A stretch of DNA of 64,000 nt from Pedobacter sp. HDW13 (GTDB lineage Bacteria; Bacteroidota; Bacteroidia; Sphingobacteriales; Sphingobacteriaceae), in NCBI RefSeq assembly GCF_011303555.1, contig NZ_CP049868.1, forward strand, positions 1,116,001-1,180,000. Direction: 5' to 3'. Of the stretch, positions 19,422-30,572 are shown piece after piece. Every line of letters begins with the position of its first letter. Within the stretch, counting starts at the first letter, position 1. The notes below the pieces were generated by a model. The model made no database searches, had not been told where the DNA came from, and saw nothing but the letters and a program-made list of their open reading frames with translations. The translations under genes and the position numbers were made by a program.

Positions 19422-19563
19422 CAATCGAAACCTATATTGGATAAACCAATTGAATTAACCCCATGCCACCAATTTTTAAATGCAATATAATGAGTTATAA
19501 AACATCATGTTAATGATTATTCGTTTTTGGTGAGATGGGGCCAATGCTTTCTGGTTTTTCCAA

Positions 19564-20253
19564 TTATTTAACTTTAAATGAAAATAAACCCGAATCGGAA
19601 GTATTTCCTCTATTGTCTTTTGTAATTACTTTCCAGTAATAAACGGTATTAATGGATACTGAAATATCTTTTAAAACGGTATCGGTTAAATCGGCTTTTA
19701 AAAGTATCGGCGAAGTACTTTTACCTAAATAAATGCTATAATTCAAAATATCATTGTCGGGATCACTTCCTTTCCATAATAAAGATAGCTTACCGTCAAC
19801 GGCATTTACTGTTTCACCAAAGCTAGGAGATAAAAGGTCTGCAGGATATGGGGCATATGAGCTGATTCCTACACCTGCGTTAAAAAATTTCCAGACATCG
19901 CTTTTGGTGGTCTGGGGATTTTTATCAGATTTTGAATCAACAGACCAAGAATAAGGAGTATTTCTCTGCAATTTTACATCAAACCTCAAATTTTGGGTAA
20001 AATAGCTGTTTACCGAGCCCGATTCTAAATTCTTAACCACAAGTTCATATCCATCTGCATTTGCAGCAGCAACCCATTCGAATGTAACAACACTCTGGCT
20101 ATCAGAAATAATTACACCTGAAGTACATAACTCATTCTGAGCCGGTTTAAACAACATTGTCTTAGCTGCTGCAGGTTCCTCTACTATTGGCTCTTTATCT
20201 TTTCCACAACCGATAATGACCGTTACAAAAAGTATCATGATGATTTTCTTCAT
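19564..20253 (-). CDS. lipoprotein with two FnIII-like repeats
   Basis: A 229-residue lipoprotein (Cys16 after VIIG). The body has two beta-sandwich-like repeats. The first runs about 45-130 with FEWVAAANADGYELVV and NTPYSWSV. The second runs about 140-228 with LLWKGSDPDNDILNYSIYLG and NTVYYWKV. Both match the SusE/FnIII-like surface-domain look. Its ATG directly abuts the stop of the giant Kelch protein gene (zero spacing), so the two are translationally coupled and probably work together on the cell surface. No enzymatic motif is seen. Confidence 0.75.
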   Translation of the reverse strand: MKKIIMILFVTVIIGCGKDKEPIVEEPAAAKTMLFKPAQNELCTSGVIISDSQSVVTFEWVAAANADGYELVVKNLESGSVNSYFTQNLRFDVKLQRNTPYSWSVDSKSDKNPQTTKSDVWKFFNAGVGISSYAPYPADLLSPSFGETVNAVDGKLSLLWKGSDPDNDILNYSIYLGKSTSPILLKADLTDTVLKDISVSINTVYYWKVITKDNRGNTSDSGLFSFKVK

Positions 20254-23200
20254 CTATTTTTTAATTACTTTAGTTACTATTGTATTTTTTGCTGTTGCTA
20301 CCTTTAATATATAAACGCCGGCTGCTATATTCTGAAGATTAAGTGCAATATTTTCACCTATCTGATACAGATGCTGGTATACCAGTATTCCGGCCATACT
20401 GTAGAGTTTAACATTCACAGTTGGCGAACCATCATTTGCTACGGCCACATTTAGTACATTATCGAATGGGTTGGGGAAGATTTTAACACCATCACTAATA
20501 TTAAAGGTTCTATTAAGGGTACCTTGACATGCAATATCGGAACTCAATGACAAGTTATTTATTCCGGGAGATAAGGCTAAAGTCAGCTGTCCATCCGAGG
20601 TATATTTTTTACCATTTAAATCTACCTGATAGCTTTTTGCCCCGGTAGAGACTAAATCGAGAGTAAAATTTTGCAGATTCACCGTTGCAAAAAGGGCCAG
20701 ATCTTTAGGTTCAGTTATAATTATATCAAAACATTGTTGATAACCCGGCTCTTCATTTATACTAATACATATACTGTAGGCCCCAGCAGTGAGGTTATTT
20801 ATATTTAAAAGATCGGTAAAATTATACTGGGTGGTATTTGCACCCGCCTTAACTGTGGCAACATAATTTAATTTTTTTTCTGCCGAAATCTGAATCGATC
20901 CATTTGAATTCCCTTTACAGGTAACCGCCGTGGATGAGATCTTAAAATTGCTGGAAGGCAGCATAAAAACAGCCTCTACTTTAATGGCATTTGAAAATGC
21001 TTTAAAGGCACCTATTTTTACCAATACCTGATAATTACCCGAAACAGCAGCACTGTAACTGCTTTCGGTAGCACCTTGGATCAGATTACCATCACGGTAC
21101 CATTCATATGTATATCCTACGCCGGTACTTGAAGTTAAAGTTACATTTCCGCCCCTTATAAAAGTTGTATTTCCGCTGGCTGTTAAAACCGGCGTTGGTA
21201 CAAAAGTAAAGCCTTCTAAAATTGCGGTACCCCCTATAGTACCAACTGTAACATTGCCCGAGTTTCCTTCACCTATTACCGCTGTAATTTTTGTGGATGA
21301 ATTTACCACATAAGATGCCGCTTTAATGTTTCCAAAGCTTACATCACTTGCCGATAAAAAGCCTCCACCGGTAATCTCGATAGTAGCCCCCGATGTTGCA
21401 ATTTTTGGGGTAAAAGAAGTAATTACAGGCATTGGCGCCACAACTTTAAATTTTATGCTGTTGCTTTCCAGTTTAAGGTTACCGCATAATGGCACATTAC
21501 TGAGCTGGCATAAAACCACATCGTCATTTTTCAAACCCGCATCAGTGTAAATATTCGAGTTCGTTCCAACAACATTACCATTTTTTAACCATTGATAAAC
21601 CGGGGTGATATTGCCGGCATTAGCTACGGTTGCGGTGATGATAACGGCATCGCCAATCATGATATTCGAATTGGGCTTGGCACTGATAACAACTGTTGTT
21701 GATACTGAACTGGATACCGTAAGTGGATTATTGACCACTATAGCGCTATAATAATCTTCATCACCCGATTGGGATGCAGAAATTATGGTTTGCCCAGCCT
21801 TCTTTAAGTGTATTTTATTGCCATCAACAATGGTTGCCACTGTGGTATCACTACTGAGTAGGGTAACCTTCAATCCTGATGTTGCCTTTACATTCACGTC
21901 AAAATCCGTATCACAGATTGTTTTCTGACTGAGGGTAGGGAATAAGATACTCTGATATTCTTTTTTCACCTCGGCAGGGTTAAAGGCCCAAAAATCAACC
22001 TGCGGACTAAGCTTCCCGCCTCCTCCTAAATAGCCCAGGTTGTTTATCGAAGTGCCAGCGGCATTGGTACGATCGCCCCCACTGTAATCGGGCATTCTTT
22101 TCCAACGATCGGTAACTGGGTTATATTCATAAAAATCTTTTCCGATAATCTGGATGCCACGTCCGGTTCCAATGTATCCTTTACCTGCAATAGAAAATCC
22201 AGCTGCCCCTGATCTTGCCCCGCCCTTAAAATCGGCCTTTTGTGTCCATTTATCTGTTGCTGGATCATACTCCCAAAAATCGTTCTTATAGGAGGTACCA
22301 TCCCAACCAGTACCCACATAACCTTTATTCCCAATCGTAAAAGCAACAGCCTCGTACCTGCTCACCCCCGGAAAATCGGCTTTCCTTGTCCAGCTTTTCT
22401 TCTCAGAATCAAATTCGTATAATTCGTTACTGAACTGAAGATTGGTCATATACCCTAAGCCAACATAAGCTTTACCACCTATACTAAAAGCAATTGCACC
22501 TTGCCTCCCCAATCCGGGAAAATCATAAGAAATGGTAAGCCTATTGGTTTGCGGCGAATAAACCCTAAAATCCATTAACCTATATGGTCGTGCATAATTC
22601 TCAAAACCGGTTCCTACGTAGGCTAATCCATTTACACCAAAGCCAACACCGTACTCACGGTTGCCGGTACTAGACAATTCAGCAAGAATCTTCCATACAT
22701 TGGTTTTTGGATTGTACTCGTATAAATTCGGGCTCTGGCTGCCACCATTACTTGCATAAATCTTATCCTCCAACGTAAAGGCCACCCCACCGTTACCAAT
22801 CGGCGATGTAGCTTTCGCCACCCACGCACTATCGGGAATATCATTCGGATAAATGATCAATTTCTGACTAACCGGTTCGGCAGCGAAAAAGTTTGCATTT
22901 CCAGGTTGACTTGCCTTAATGATTAATTCACCAGCCTTTTTGATCTGTACCTGACCACCAATGATGGTAGCCAACGATGGGTCATTAACGGAGTAGGTAA
23001 TGGGTAGTTTAGAAGTGGAACTGGCCTGAAGTGAAAAACCCAGGTTCTTATATTGTGCTGCAGCTATTGGTCCAAAAGTAATAACCTGTGCCGATTTAAT
23101 AATTGTTAGCGGTGCTGAAACAGTGCTGGCAGCTAAATAATTCTCGTTTCCGGTCTGCAAAGAGGTAATGGTTACGGTACCCGTTCCTAAAATACTGAGT

Positions 23201-25065
23201 TTGCCATCCACAATCTTAACGATACTGGTATCACTACTGCTGTAGTTAACCTTTAAACCGGATGAGCTTGACGATCCGGGGTCGAAATCTATATCTAAAA
23301 ACTGTTTAATGGGCAATGCAGGCATTGTGATCTGCTGTGGACTTTTATTGATCACCAATTGCTGCATTACCGGAGCAGAAGTAAGGTAATTGGCGTTGGT
23401 TTGGTAAGCAATTATCCCTACTATCCCAGCCTTTTTGATGTGTATTTTGCCATTTAAAATTACCGCAATGGTTGTATCATTACTCTTATATCCGATAGTG
23501 CCCCCATTACTGATTGTTGCCGCTGGAGAAAAGTCGGCATCTCCATAAACCTTCTCAGGCAGCGCATTAAACGTAATGTACTTTGGGACATTAACGGTTT
23601 TGGGATCGAATTCCCATGTTTCTTTTGCGTTGGTAGTAACGTTAAACGAATCAGACCCACCAATTACATAAGCTTTATTATCAGCCGCCACAAACATCAT
23701 ATAAGTTTCCGTTATTTTTGAATTTTCCGGACGGCTAATAAAAGTATCAGAAAGTGGATCGTATTCCAATACGGTAATACATGGATAATAGGAAACCTCG
23801 GCGGTATTAGAAAAAAAATAACCTTTATTATTCAAACTTGTTCCACCCACAATAGAAGAACTTCCCCTGTAAAACTTTTGATCATTTTGGTTTTTAATGT
23901 CCAGTTTCCGATGCCATTGATCTGTAAGGGCATCATACATATAAAAGGCATCAAAGCCTGTTTTATAGTCGTAAGTACCAACATAACCATTGTTGCCGAT
24001 GCTAAACGCACCTGGTACATAGCCTGTGTTTACAAAATCCGCTTTCTTTTCCCAGCTATCCGTTTCGGGCGTATAGGCCCACATATCGTTCTCGCCATAA
24101 AACTTGATGGAATTACCGCAACCGATATAACCCTTGCCATTGATTACGAAACTAAAGGCAAATTCACGTGCCACACCTTCAAGATCTTTTTTTTGTACCC
24201 AGGTGTTTTGGTCTGCATCGTACTGCCAAACATCTTTCAAATTGGTTCCCCCATAAAACCTACCGCCTCCGGCCACAACATATCCTTTGTTTTTGATGGT
24301 AAAAGCTGATGCTCCCCAACGGGCTTTACCCGGCAGATCGGCCTTTTGTGCCCAGGTATCGCTTACCGGATCATACTCCCAATTGTCTTTAAGAAGCACA
24401 TCATTTTTGGTTTTGCCACCAACCATGTAAATTTTCTTTCCAATTGAAAAAACAGCAGCGTTAGACCTTACCAGGCCACCGTGCTCGGCCCTTTTAGTCC
24501 ACGATTTGGTTACAGTAAAAGATTGTGTCACATCAACTGCCGGTTCATAATTTTCATTACCGGCCTGACTAGCGGTAATAAGCGTAGATCCTACCGAATT
24601 ATAGTATAAATAACCATCAATAACGCTGAAATACGAACCTGCATCGAGGGTAAGTTTATACGTAATGGTAAGCTTGGATGAGCTTTTGGCCTTCAAGGCA
24701 ACATGTGATGAATCTAAGGTACCCACACCAGGTGCAGGAAAATCGATTACTTGTTTCGCCTTATTGATAATCAACACCCTGGTTATGGAGGCTCCACTGT
24801 CGTCAGTAGCCTTGATATTAACCGTTCCGGCACCAACTATATGGACTTTATTATTAACAATTGTGGCAAAGGCACTATTGTCGCTACTATAGGTAATCGA
24901 ACCGAAAGAACTAGAAGCTCCGGGATTAAAATCGGCATTGCCAAACGTTTTCGCGGGGATTAAGGGAAAATCGATATTCCCTTTTGCATAAACATTTTCT
25001 GCAATACTTAATAAGAAAATAAACAGTAAAAATATTTTTAAAGCTTTAACCGGTAAGGTAAACAT
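20254..25065 (-). CDS. giant Kelch-repeat surface protein with T9SS sorting domain (1603 aa)
   Basis: An exported 1603-residue multidomain protein. In order it has a signal peptide (1-27), beta-sandwich repeats of the IDFPL/FNPGASS/YSSDNSA type, and a first Kelch propeller (about 190-480; blades such as KIYMVGGKTKND and YDPVSDTWAQKADLPG). Three more sandwich repeats and a second Kelch propeller (about 800-1050) follow. Then come a further sandwich, Ig-like stretches, an IPT/TIG domain (ITSFTPKIATSGATIEITGG), and a C-terminal type A sorting domain (VKIFPNPFDNVLNV ... ILKVATAKN). The last domain is cleaved on export by the type IX system. An adhesive or binding role is likely. No catalytic site is visible. 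Confidence 0.88.
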   Translation of the reverse strand: MFTLPVKALKIFLLFIFLLSIAENVYAKGNIDFPLIPAKTFGNADFNPGASSSFGSITYSSDNSAFATIVNNKVHIVGAGTVNIKATDDSGASITRVLIINKAKQVIDFPAPGVGTLDSSHVALKAKSSSKLTITYKLTLDAGSYFSVIDGYLYYNSVGSTLITASQAGNENYEPAVDVTQSFTVTKSWTKRAEHGGLVRSNAAVFSIGKKIYMVGGKTKNDVLLKDNWEYDPVSDTWAQKADLPGKARWGASAFTIKNKGYVVAGGGRFYGGTNLKDVWQYDADQNTWVQKKDLEGVAREFAFSFVINGKGYIGCGNSIKFYGENDMWAYTPETDSWEKKADFVNTGYVPGAFSIGNNGYVGTYDYKTGFDAFYMYDALTDQWHRKLDIKNQNDQKFYRGSSSIVGGTSLNNKGYFFSNTAEVSYYPCITVLEYDPLSDTFISRPENSKITETYMMFVAADNKAYVIGGSDSFNVTTNAKETWEFDPKTVNVPKYITFNALPEKVYGDADFSPAATISNGGTIGYKSNDTTIAVILNGKIHIKKAGIVGIIAYQTNANYLTSAPVMQQLVINKSPQQITMPALPIKQFLDIDFDPGSSSSSGLKVNYSSSDTSIVKIVDGKLSILGTGTVTITSLQTGNENYLAASTVSAPLTIIKSAQVITFGPIAAAQYKNLGFSLQASSTSKLPITYSVNDPSLATIIGGQVQIKKAGELIIKASQPGNANFFAAEPVSQKLIIYPNDIPDSAWVAKATSPIGNGGVAFTLEDKIYASNGGSQSPNLYEYNPKTNVWKILAELSSTGNREYGVGFGVNGLAYVGTGFENYARPYRLMDFRVYSPQTNRLTISYDFPGLGRQGAIAFSIGGKAYVGLGYMTNLQFSNELYEFDSEKKSWTRKADFPGVSRYEAVAFTIGNKGYVGTGWDGTSYKNDFWEYDPATDKWTQKADFKGGARSGAAGFSIAGKGYIGTGRGIQIIGKDFYEYNPVTDRWKRMPDYSGGDRTNAAGTSINNLGYLGGGGKLSPQVDFWAFNPAEVKKEYQSILFPTLSQKTICDTDFDVNVKATSGLKVTLLSSDTTVATIVDGNKIHLKKAGQTIISASQSGDEDYYSAIVVNNPLTVSSSVSTTVVISAKPNSNIMIGDAVIITATVANAGNITPVYQWLKNGNVVGTNSNIYTDAGLKNDDVVLCQLSNVPLCGNLKLESNSIKFKVVAPMPVITSFTPKIATSGATIEITGGGFLSASDVSFGNIKAASYVVNSSTKITAVIGEGNSGNVTVGTIGGTAILEGFTFVPTPVLTASGNTTFIRGGNVTLTSSTGVGYTYEWYRDGNLIQGATESSYSAAVSGNYQVLVKIGAFKAFSNAIKVEAVFMLPSSNFKISSTAVTCKGNSNGSIQISAEKKLNYVATVKAGANTTQYNFTDLLNINNLTAGAYSICISINEEPGYQQCFDIIITEPKDLALFATVNLQNFTLDLVSTGAKSYQVDLNGKKYTSDGQLTLALSPGINNLSLSSDIACQGTLNRTFNISDGVKIFPNPFDNVLNVAVANDGSPTVNVKLYSMAGILVYQHLYQIGENIALNLQNIAAGVYILKVATAKNTIVTKVIKK

Positions 25066-25077
25066 AAGTGCATTAAT

Positions 25078-25434
25078 TTATAGGACATTGGCTTTTTCCA
25101 ATTCTTCTGAGGTAACTTTTGGAGGCATTACCCCTTCTTTAAGTTTTCTAACCACGATTTCGGCAATTTTTTTACTACTTGCTTTAGTTTTGAATCCCAA
25201 ACTACCGGGTAATCCGGGAATGTTACGTTGTAATATTACTTTCTTACTATCAATATAGATTTCATAACCCCATGTATTTTGGATCGAGGGAATTATTTTA
25301 TAAGAAATTGTTGAATGAGACTTTTTTTTACTCTCTTGTTGTCGGTAAGTCCATGAAAGATGGATTAATCCAGCACCAAGAATCAGCAACAACAGGGGTT
25401 TTGGGGTAAAATTGTTAAAAAGAATGGAGAGCAT
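25078..25434 (-). CDS. DUF4907 family protein
   Basis: A 118-residue protein with one N-terminal membrane anchor (about 12-30). A small domain follows: TWGYEIYIDSKKVILQRNIP, then GFKTKASSKKIAEIVVRKL and PPKVTSEEL. This matches DUF4907, a short Bacteroidota family often encoded beside Kelch/T9SS proteins. The gene lies 12 bases upstream of the 1603-residue Kelch gene and is probably the first gene of that operon. The function is unknown. Confidence 0.75.
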   Translation of the reverse strand: MLSILFNNFTPKPLLLLILGAGLIHLSWTYRQQESKKKSHSTISYKIIPSIQNTWGYEIYIDSKKVILQRNIPGLPGSLGFKTKASSKKIAEIVVRKLKEGVMPPKVTSEELEKANVL

Positions 25435-25983
25435 ACCAATAATTTCAGTCTCTAAATATAGACAAAAGATTTGAGATCGGCATACCTTAAAAATATAGTT
25501 CCCATTTCTACCGTTCTTAAAATACTTTCAGCGCTCTACTACAAATTAGCATAAAAAGAATATCGATTAAGATAATGAAACAAAAAAAATCCTCTTAAAA
25601 AGCTTAATCAATGAACTATATTGATGAATATGTTTGTATTGTTCTACAGGAATATACCAAAATTCAGCTTTTCAATTAGTCTCCACCTATTAGGAATTTT
25701 AGCTATTTTCATTAAATTTTTATCTACTTCACAAGTGTTAAAGTTGCTGGTTCGACTCCTCTTACCTTCCCATAACTCGAACCTTTTTTAGAGTTTCAAC
25801 CAAAAAAAATAAAATAAACCACTATATACCAACATTTTAAACACAAAAACCTACAAGACACCCTAAAAAACCAAAATCTTAGGCCTGAAAAATCTGTCAA
25901 TAGGATAAAATTACAACAATCTGGTTATCAGACATGTAAACAAAAAAAGGGAATCTCATTACTGAAATTCCCTCTTTCCATAG
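25435..25983. other. 549-base AT-rich gap, no gene seen
   Basis: No open frame or hairpin of note is visible. At 25738-25775 there is a tRNA-3'-end-like string (GGTTCGACTCC with flanking GTTGCT and ACCTTCCCA) whose arms do not pair properly. It could be a tRNA remnant of the sort left by an integration event. The promoter of the DUF4907 operon should lie near 25440-25520. Confidence 0.4.
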
Positions 25984-26057
25984 TGCACTTGTAGGGATTC
26001 GAACCCCAAACCTTCTCATCCGTAGTGAGATGCTCTATCCAATTGAGCTACAAATGC
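25984..26057 (-). tRNA. tRNA-Arg (ACG anticodon)
   Basis: A full cloverleaf reads on the minus strand. The acceptor GCATTTG pairs with CAAGTGC (one G-U), discriminator A. The D-arm is in AGCTCAATTGGATAGAGC. The anticodon stem TCTCA/TGAGA holds the loop CTACGGA with ACG at 34-36. The T-arm contains GGTTCGAATCC. No 3' CCA is encoded. Confidence 0.95.
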
Positions 26058-26156
26058 GTTTCCGTATCGTTAACGGACTGCAAAGGTATAACTTGACATT
26101 TTAATTTCCAACTATTTTTTCAAAAAAATCTCAAATTTTTCTTTACAAATTATGCT

Positions 26157-26621
26157 TTACACACTTAAAACATCATTAATTGCCTTAAAATCAGGCAGCT
26201 CATGTGCATCTTCCAAAACTTCTGCATATGCAATTTTTCCTTCTTCATCCACAACAAAAGCTGCTCTTTTTGAAACACCTTTCAAATTGAACACAAATTC
26301 ATTGTAAAAAGCACCATAAGTTGCCGATACTTCTTTATTAAAATCAGACAGCAACGGAAACTGGTAACTTTGCACTTCTTTAAACTTCGCCAAAGAAAAT
26401 GGTGAATCAACAGAAATACCGATTACCTGTGCATTTATTCCTTCATAGTAGCTAAAGTTATCTCTCATGGTGCATAGCTGCTCGGTGCATGTTCCGGTAA
26501 AAGCCATTGGAAAAAAATGGATAATTACTTTTTTACCTTTAAACGCAGTTAAAGAAATTTCTGCTAATTCAGAACTATATAATTTAAAATCCGGGGCGAT
26601 ATCGCCAATTTGTAATGACAT
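26157..26621 (-). CDS. peroxiredoxin (AhpC/TSA family)
   Basis: A 154-residue thiol peroxidase. The peroxidatic Cys45 lies in FFPMAFTGTCTEQLC, with a second Cys at 50, giving the AhpE/BCP-like subgroup. The fold markers GDIAPDFKLYSS at the start and VIGISVDSPFSLAKF in the middle are present. It reduces H2O2 and organic peroxides in the cytoplasm with a thiol donor. It is a single-gene unit, with tRNA-Arg 3' of it in the same direction. Confidence 0.92.
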   Translation of the reverse strand: MSLQIGDIAPDFKLYSSELAEISLTAFKGKKVIIHFFPMAFTGTCTEQLCTMRDNFSYYEGINAQVIGISVDSPFSLAKFKEVQSYQFPLLSDFNKEVSATYGAFYNEFVFNLKGVSKRAAFVVDEEGKIAYAEVLEDAHELPDFKAINDVLSV

Positions 26622-26733
26622 ACTTTTATTTTATGGTTATTTGTTTACTATTTAAAATTGATAATTGTTAACATAAGCTACAAAGCTGTTCGTCTCAACC
26701 CCTACTAATCAATACTTACTACTTAATTCTTAC

Positions 26734-26769
26734 TTGATACTTACTTCTTGATACTTACTTCTTGATACT
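26734..26769. repeat. 14-base tandem repeat (2.6 copies)
   Basis: The unit TTGATACTTACTTC occurs twice in a row (26734-26747, 26748-26761) and then partly (26762-26769). Diverged copies lie just upstream (26712-26733). It fills the space between the peroxiredoxin and reductase genes. Similar TACTTGATACTA-like text recurs at 47018-47050 and 61790-61810. Confidence 0.75.
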
Positions 26770-26777
26770 CCCCCTCA

Positions 26778-27689
26778 TTACCCTCTGCCTCGATCCATCT
26801 GCTCTTTTAAAACCGAAAGGCCTTCTTCAAAACTATGCGGGTTATATCCTAAATCATTTATCGCCTTATCCAGTACAAAACCTGTTCGCACCGGGCGTTT
26901 AGCTGCTTGATTTAAACTTGCTGAACTAATTTCCTGAAGAAAAGATTTATCGAGCGACCAATAATCGGCAACTTTTCGCACTAAATCTGCAATACTCATG
27001 TAATCTTTACCCGAAATATGATAAATCCCCTGCGCACTTTTCTCCACGGCTAAAATACAGGCTTCGGCTAAATCTTCAGCAAGGGTTGGCATGCGCCACT
27101 GATCATTCACCACATTAATCGGCGATGCCTTTTCTAACGCTCCCTTTGCCCAGAGCACAATATTACTTCTACTCATGTCGCTGCTAATACCATAAACCAA
27201 AATCGTCCTGATAATAGCCCAATGCGCTTTCGAGTATTTCAGTAAATCTTCGGCTAATACTTTCGATTCTCCATAATAACTTACCGGGTTTACGGCATCC
27301 TCTTCTTTATAGGGTCCGTGGGCACCATCAAATACAAAATCAGTACTTAGATGAACAAGTTGGATATTTTTTTCTTCACATATAGATAACAAGGCTTGAA
27401 CAGCATCTACATTAAGTTGGTGGCAAAGTTCCTTATTGGCCTCGCAGGTATCAACATTAGTCATAGCTGCCGTATGAATAATCGCATCTGGCTTATATTT
27501 TTCGATAACCTGCCTAACCTGCTCCGGATTGAGAATATCCATTTCGGCATATTCGTATCCATCTATAATAGGATAACGGTTTATTCCTTTCGAACTTGCT
27601 ATCAATTTTACCCTGCCTTCAGCAAGAATTTTTTCGGTTATTTTCTGCCCTAAAAGGCCATTACTACCCGTTGTTAAAATGGTTTTCAT
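26778..27689 (-). CDS. SDR-type dTDP-4-dehydrorhamnose reductase-like protein
   Basis: A 303-residue extended short-chain dehydrogenase. TGSNGLLGQKI forms the N-terminal NAD(P)-binding turn. AAMTNVDTCEANKE, STDFVFDG and the catalytic YGESKVLAED (Tyr-x-x-x-Lys) follow. These match the RfbD/RmlD branch, which reduces dTDP-4-keto-L-rhamnose. No other rhamnose genes are nearby, so the real substrate may be another nucleotide sugar or an unrelated carbonyl. The length is normal. Confidence 0.85.
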   Translation of the reverse strand: MKTILTTGSNGLLGQKITEKILAEGRVKLIASSKGINRYPIIDGYEYAEMDILNPEQVRQVIEKYKPDAIIHTAAMTNVDTCEANKELCHQLNVDAVQALLSICEEKNIQLVHLSTDFVFDGAHGPYKEEDAVNPVSYYGESKVLAEDLLKYSKAHWAIIRTILVYGISSDMSRSNIVLWAKGALEKASPINVVNDQWRMPTLAEDLAEACILAVEKSAQGIYHISGKDYMSIADLVRKVADYWSLDKSFLQEISSASLNQAAKRPVRTGFVLDKAINDLGYNPHSFEEGLSVLKEQMDRGRG

Positions 27690-27751
27690 CCTTACTATTT
27701 ATGCCTCGAAATTATCTATAAAAATACTGTTAAAAAATTTTATAATATATA

Positions 27752-29353
<1,602 letters not shown>

Positions 29354-29355
29354 GA

Positions 29356-29426
29356 CAAGAGACATCAGATGTGAGAGGTGGGAAGAGATACAAATCTCGA
29401 ATCTCAAATCTCATATCTCAAATCTA
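29356..29426. repeat. degenerate AATCTCAAATCTC repeat in the atpD-atpC spacer
   Basis: The 78-base spacer is filled with imperfect repeats of the motif AATCTCAAATCTC/ATATCTC plus a related GAGACATCAGATGTGAGAGG segment that can pair with it. It may fold into a hairpin that tunes atpD versus atpC expression. That function is speculative. Confidence 0.6.
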
Positions 29427-29431
29427 AAAAC

Positions 29432-29677
29432 ATGAATTTAGAAATATTAACTCCCGATAAAAAAGTTTACGAAGGTGAAGTAACAGCAGTTACAGTTCCG
29501 GGTACTTTAGGTTCTTTCCAGATTTTAAAAGACCACGCCCCTATCATCTCAACTTTGGAAGATGGAGAAGTTATTATAAAAGCAAACAAAGCAGATGAGC
29601 AACGCTTTTTTATTAAAGGTGGTGTAGTTGAAGCCATTCACAATAAAATTGTTGTTTTGGCAGAGGGTATTGCTTAA
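29432..29677 (+). CDS. atpC: F1 ATP synthase subunit epsilon, short form
   Basis: An 81-residue protein consisting of the N-terminal beta-sandwich only (LEILTPDKKVYEGEVTAVTV, PGTLGSFQILKDHAPIIS, EDGEVIIK). The two-helix C-terminal domain that inhibits ATP hydrolysis in E. coli epsilon (about 140 residues) is absent. That is usual for this phylum. The start is the ATG at 29432; the open frame to 29378 runs through the repeat spacer. Confidence 0.93.
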   Translation: MNLEILTPDKKVYEGEVTAVTVPGTLGSFQILKDHAPIISTLEDGEVIIKANKADEQRFFIKGGVVEAIHNKIVVLAEGIA

Positions 29678-29724
29678 AACAAATTATAATGCAATTCCTG
29701 ATTTCAGGATAAGCTTTAATAAGA

Positions 29725-29759
29725 AAAGCCTTTTCGATAAATTTCGGAAAGGCTTTTTT
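29725..29759 (+). terminator. terminator after atpC
   Basis: A 12-base-pair stem (29725-29736 with 29745-29756, one G-U) with an eight-base loop runs into a T run ending at 29759. It ends the atpD-atpC unit, about 50 bases after the atpC stop. Confidence 0.88.
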
Positions 29760-29852
29760 CGTTTCAAATCATTGTTACCTGCTTTAATTTTAAAATACCA
29801 GCAACCTAAGCGCTGATTTTATCGTATCTTCTACTACTTAAGATACACGAAT

Positions 29853-30572
29853 ATGCCCCTGGTTAAAAGAATCCTGTTTTTTTTCTTATTCCTCTTTATG
29901 ATAGATAAGGCTGGAGCTAAAGAATTCAGTTCTATAGCGGCCTATCTAAAAATATTCCCCGAAACTTTACCCAACGGAAAAGATGGCAACTGGCTTAAAT
30001 CCGATCGCATAAAAAATACATCGGCATGGAACAACGCCAATAAAGTTAACATTCAGCTCAATAATGGTTTTAAAGAATACGCTGATATAGCCGAACGTTC
30101 TGCCTTCTATACCTGGTTTCAGCACCAAACAGATTCGCTGGGTTTTGAAACCAAATGGAGCTATGCGGCAGCCATTACCACCAAAAAACTCGAGAAACTT
30201 TTAACCTCACCTGCAAAGCTCACCGGAATCAGCAATTCTGAAATATGTACTTTTGTAACCGAAGGCAGTCGGATTATATTCGACGATATCTGGCATGACC
30301 TAAGATTGCTCTACATATCAAAACCGATGAGTGGGAAAGTAGCCGAAACATGGGATGCGGATTTATTATTGAAAGAACAAAACCTAATCGAACCTTACTA
30401 CCAAAAGTTAAGCTTACCGACCATAAAAAAACTGGAAAAACTACTGCGCAAAGAAAATTTCTTTTCGCGCTTAATGCCAGGTTATGAGTTTGAAGGCCAT
30501 TTGTTAAACCTCCGCGACAGATGGTACTATGGTATGAAAATGATGCACTATCAAAACCCGAAATTTCCTTAA
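29853..30572 (+). CDS. uncharacterised exported protein
   Basis: A 239-residue protein with a signal peptide (about 1-22, cut after GAKEF-type context). The rest is helical and charged and contains several Trp residues in short motifs (SAWNNANKVN, YTWFQHQTDS, DDIWHDLRLLY). No membrane segment or catalytic motif is recognised, and I cannot name a family. It is a single gene between the atpC terminator and the ilv leader region. A periplasmic location is likely. Confidence 0.6.
   Translation: MPLVKRILFFFLFLFMIDKAGAKEFSSIAAYLKIFPETLPNGKDGNWLKSDRIKNTSAWNNANKVNIQLNNGFKEYADIAERSAFYTWFQHQTDSLGFETKWSYAAAITTKKLEKLLTSPAKLTGISNSEICTFVTEGSRIIFDDIWHDLRLLYISKPMSGKVAETWDADLLLKEQNLIEPYYQKLSLPTIKKLEKLLRKENFFSRLMPGYEFEGHLLNLRDRWYYGMKMMHYQNPKFP

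Noticed and set aside
23878..24309. 143-codon plus-strand ORF within the giant Kelch gene
   Set aside because: It is the reverse-strand shadow of a repetitive coding region, with no family-like features.
26734..26769. Tandem repeat as a CRISPR array
   Set aside because: The units are 14 bases long, directly adjacent and without spacers.
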